Assembly (NCBI RefSeq): GCF_012044895.1
Contig: NZ_CP050695.1
Coordinates: 1,332,501-1,396,500, forward strand
Reading direction: 5' to 3'
Length of the DNA: 64,000 nt
Source of the DNA: Aquisalimonas sp. 2447
GTDB taxonomy: Bacteria > Pseudomonadota > Gammaproteobacteria > Nitrococcales > Aquisalimonadaceae
Made by a program: the position numbers and the translations under genes. The notes under the pieces are model-generated. The model worked only from the letters and a program-made list of their open reading frames with translations. It ran no database searches and was not told where the DNA came from. Below are positions 63,357 through 64,000 of this stretch, in pieces. How positions within the stretch are numbered: the stretch's first letter is position 1; the number at the start of each line of letters is the position of its first letter.

Positions 63357-64000
63357 CTAGAGTCGCTCCACTGCCAGCGCAATCCCCTGGCCACCGCCGA
63401 TGCACAGCGTCACGATGCCGCGCCGTTCACCGTTGCGCTCCATGGCGTGCAGCAGCCGCACGGTGAGCACCGCGCCAGTGGCACCGATGGGGTGGCCGTG
63501 GGCGATGGCGCCGCCTTCGACATTGACCACGTCCTCGGACAGGCCCAGCTCCCGCAGCACCGCCAGGGCGATGGCGGCAAAAGCCTCGTTGATCTCTACC
63601 CGGTCCACATCGCCCACCCCCCAGCCGGCCCGCTCCAGGGCCTGGCGCACGGCGGGTACCGGACCGATGCCGAACATGCCCGGTTCCACGGCACCCACGC
63701 CCCAGGAGACCAGCCGTGCCACGGGCTTGAGGCCGGCCTTCTCCGCCCATGCCCGCTCTGCTAGCACCATGGCCGCAGCGCCGGTATTCAGGCCCGGGGC
63801 GTTTCCGGCGGTGATGGTGCCTTCCTCGCGAAAGGCGGGGCGGAGCTTGCCCAGCCCCTCGGCGGTGGTGTCGCCGCGATTGTGCTCATCCCGTTCGAAC
63901 AGCGTCGGACCCTTGCGGCCGGGGACTTCCACCGGGACGATCTCGGCGTCGAACAGGCCATCGGCCTGGGCCTTCGAGAAACGCTGCTGCGAGCGGGCCG
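63357..64000 (-). CDS. Thiolase / acetyl-CoA acyltransferase (partial)
   Basis: The C-terminal 214 residues of a thiolase; the frame runs off the window edge. Visible marks are NAPGLNTGAAAMVLAERAWA, RVEINEAFAAIALAVLRELG, the catalytic His in GGAIAHGHPIGATGAVLTVR and the catalytic Cys in VTLCIGGGQGIALAVERL at the end. It condenses or cleaves acyl-CoA in fatty-acid or polyhydroxyalkanoate metabolism. The stop is 24 bases from the intron 3' end. Confidence 0.95.
   Translation of the reverse strand, partial: ARSQQRFSKAQADGLFDAEIVPVEVPGRKGPTLFERDEHNRGDTTAEGLGKLRPAFREEGTITAGNAPGLNTGAAAMVLAERAWAEKAGLKPVARLVSWGVGAVEPGMFGIGPVPAVRQALERAGWGVGDVDRVEINEAFAAIALAVLRELGLSEDVVNVEGGAIAHGHPIGATGAVLTVRLLHAMERNGERRGIVTLCIGGGQGIALAVERL

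Overview
The window is high-GC bacterial DNA with gammaproteobacterial gene content: IS66, IS3 and IS21 elements, a phasin remnant, an FNR relic, a monomeric isocitrate dehydrogenase, Acr3/ArsH arsenic genes and many c-di-GMP genes. Several proteins are acidic. I infer a halophilic or haloalkaliphilic gammaproteobacterium (Ectothiorhodospiraceae or Halomonas-like). That placement is inference; no rRNA or tRNA gene was seen.

Layout. 1-2.7 kb: a metal-handling cluster of an outer-membrane protein end, a His/Asp-repeat periplasmic protein, a His-tailed DUF2231 membrane protein and an atypical CDF transporter that lacks the Asp of both HxxxD motifs. 2.7-6.5 kb: an ATP-grasp-like protein, a DUF433-like protein, an orphan Rieske protein, and two small membrane proteins around an FNR-type box. 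6.6-8.8 kb: a decay zone with a 5'-truncated phasin, a dead copy of a small unknown family, a broken YgjV-like gene and an fnr-like gene with an internal deletion. 9-18.6 kb: a nine-gene catabolic operon (ABC amino-acid transporter, DUF1989 protein, M20 amidohydrolase, two ureohydrolases, omega-amino-acid:pyruvate aminotransferase) with a divergent LysR regulator. It probably imports a guanidino or ureido omega-amino acid and strips it to an amino acid such as beta-alanine. 18.8-22 kb: three toxin-antitoxin modules around a compact tyrosine recombinase. 22-25.7 kb: a periplasmic Ntn amidase, a histidine phosphatase, an SDR and two small proteins. This block is partly duplicated at 53.2-56.8 kb, with one part direct and the other inverted and decayed.

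26-49 kb is a signalling region: an Aer-like chemoreceptor divergent from a PAS/GAF/GGDEF/EAL protein, a four-gene overlapping phosphorelay operon (REC; Hpt-REC-REC-GGDEF; GAF-PAS histidine kinase; sensor-HAMP histidine kinase), an HDOD-GGDEF protein, and a GAF-PAS-GGDEF gene split by an IS21-family element with a clean 7-bp target duplication. IS66 and IS3 elements lie in between. 49.4-52.7 kb: monomeric NADP isocitrate dehydrogenase, DUF423 and a stand-alone LOV-like PAS protein without the photoactive Cys. 56.8-61.3 kb: an extended arsenic operon (arsR, arsC, acr3, CC/Se-motif protein, universal stress protein, FMN reductase, arsH). 61.3-63.3 kb: a degenerate group II intron with a twice-frameshifted reverse transcriptase. 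The window ends inside a thiolase gene.

The strongest leads are the guanidino/ureido operon, the small protein family present as one live and two dead copies, the CDF with altered metal site, the overlapping phosphorelay operon, and the mosaic duplication flanking about 28 kb of signalling and mobile DNA.
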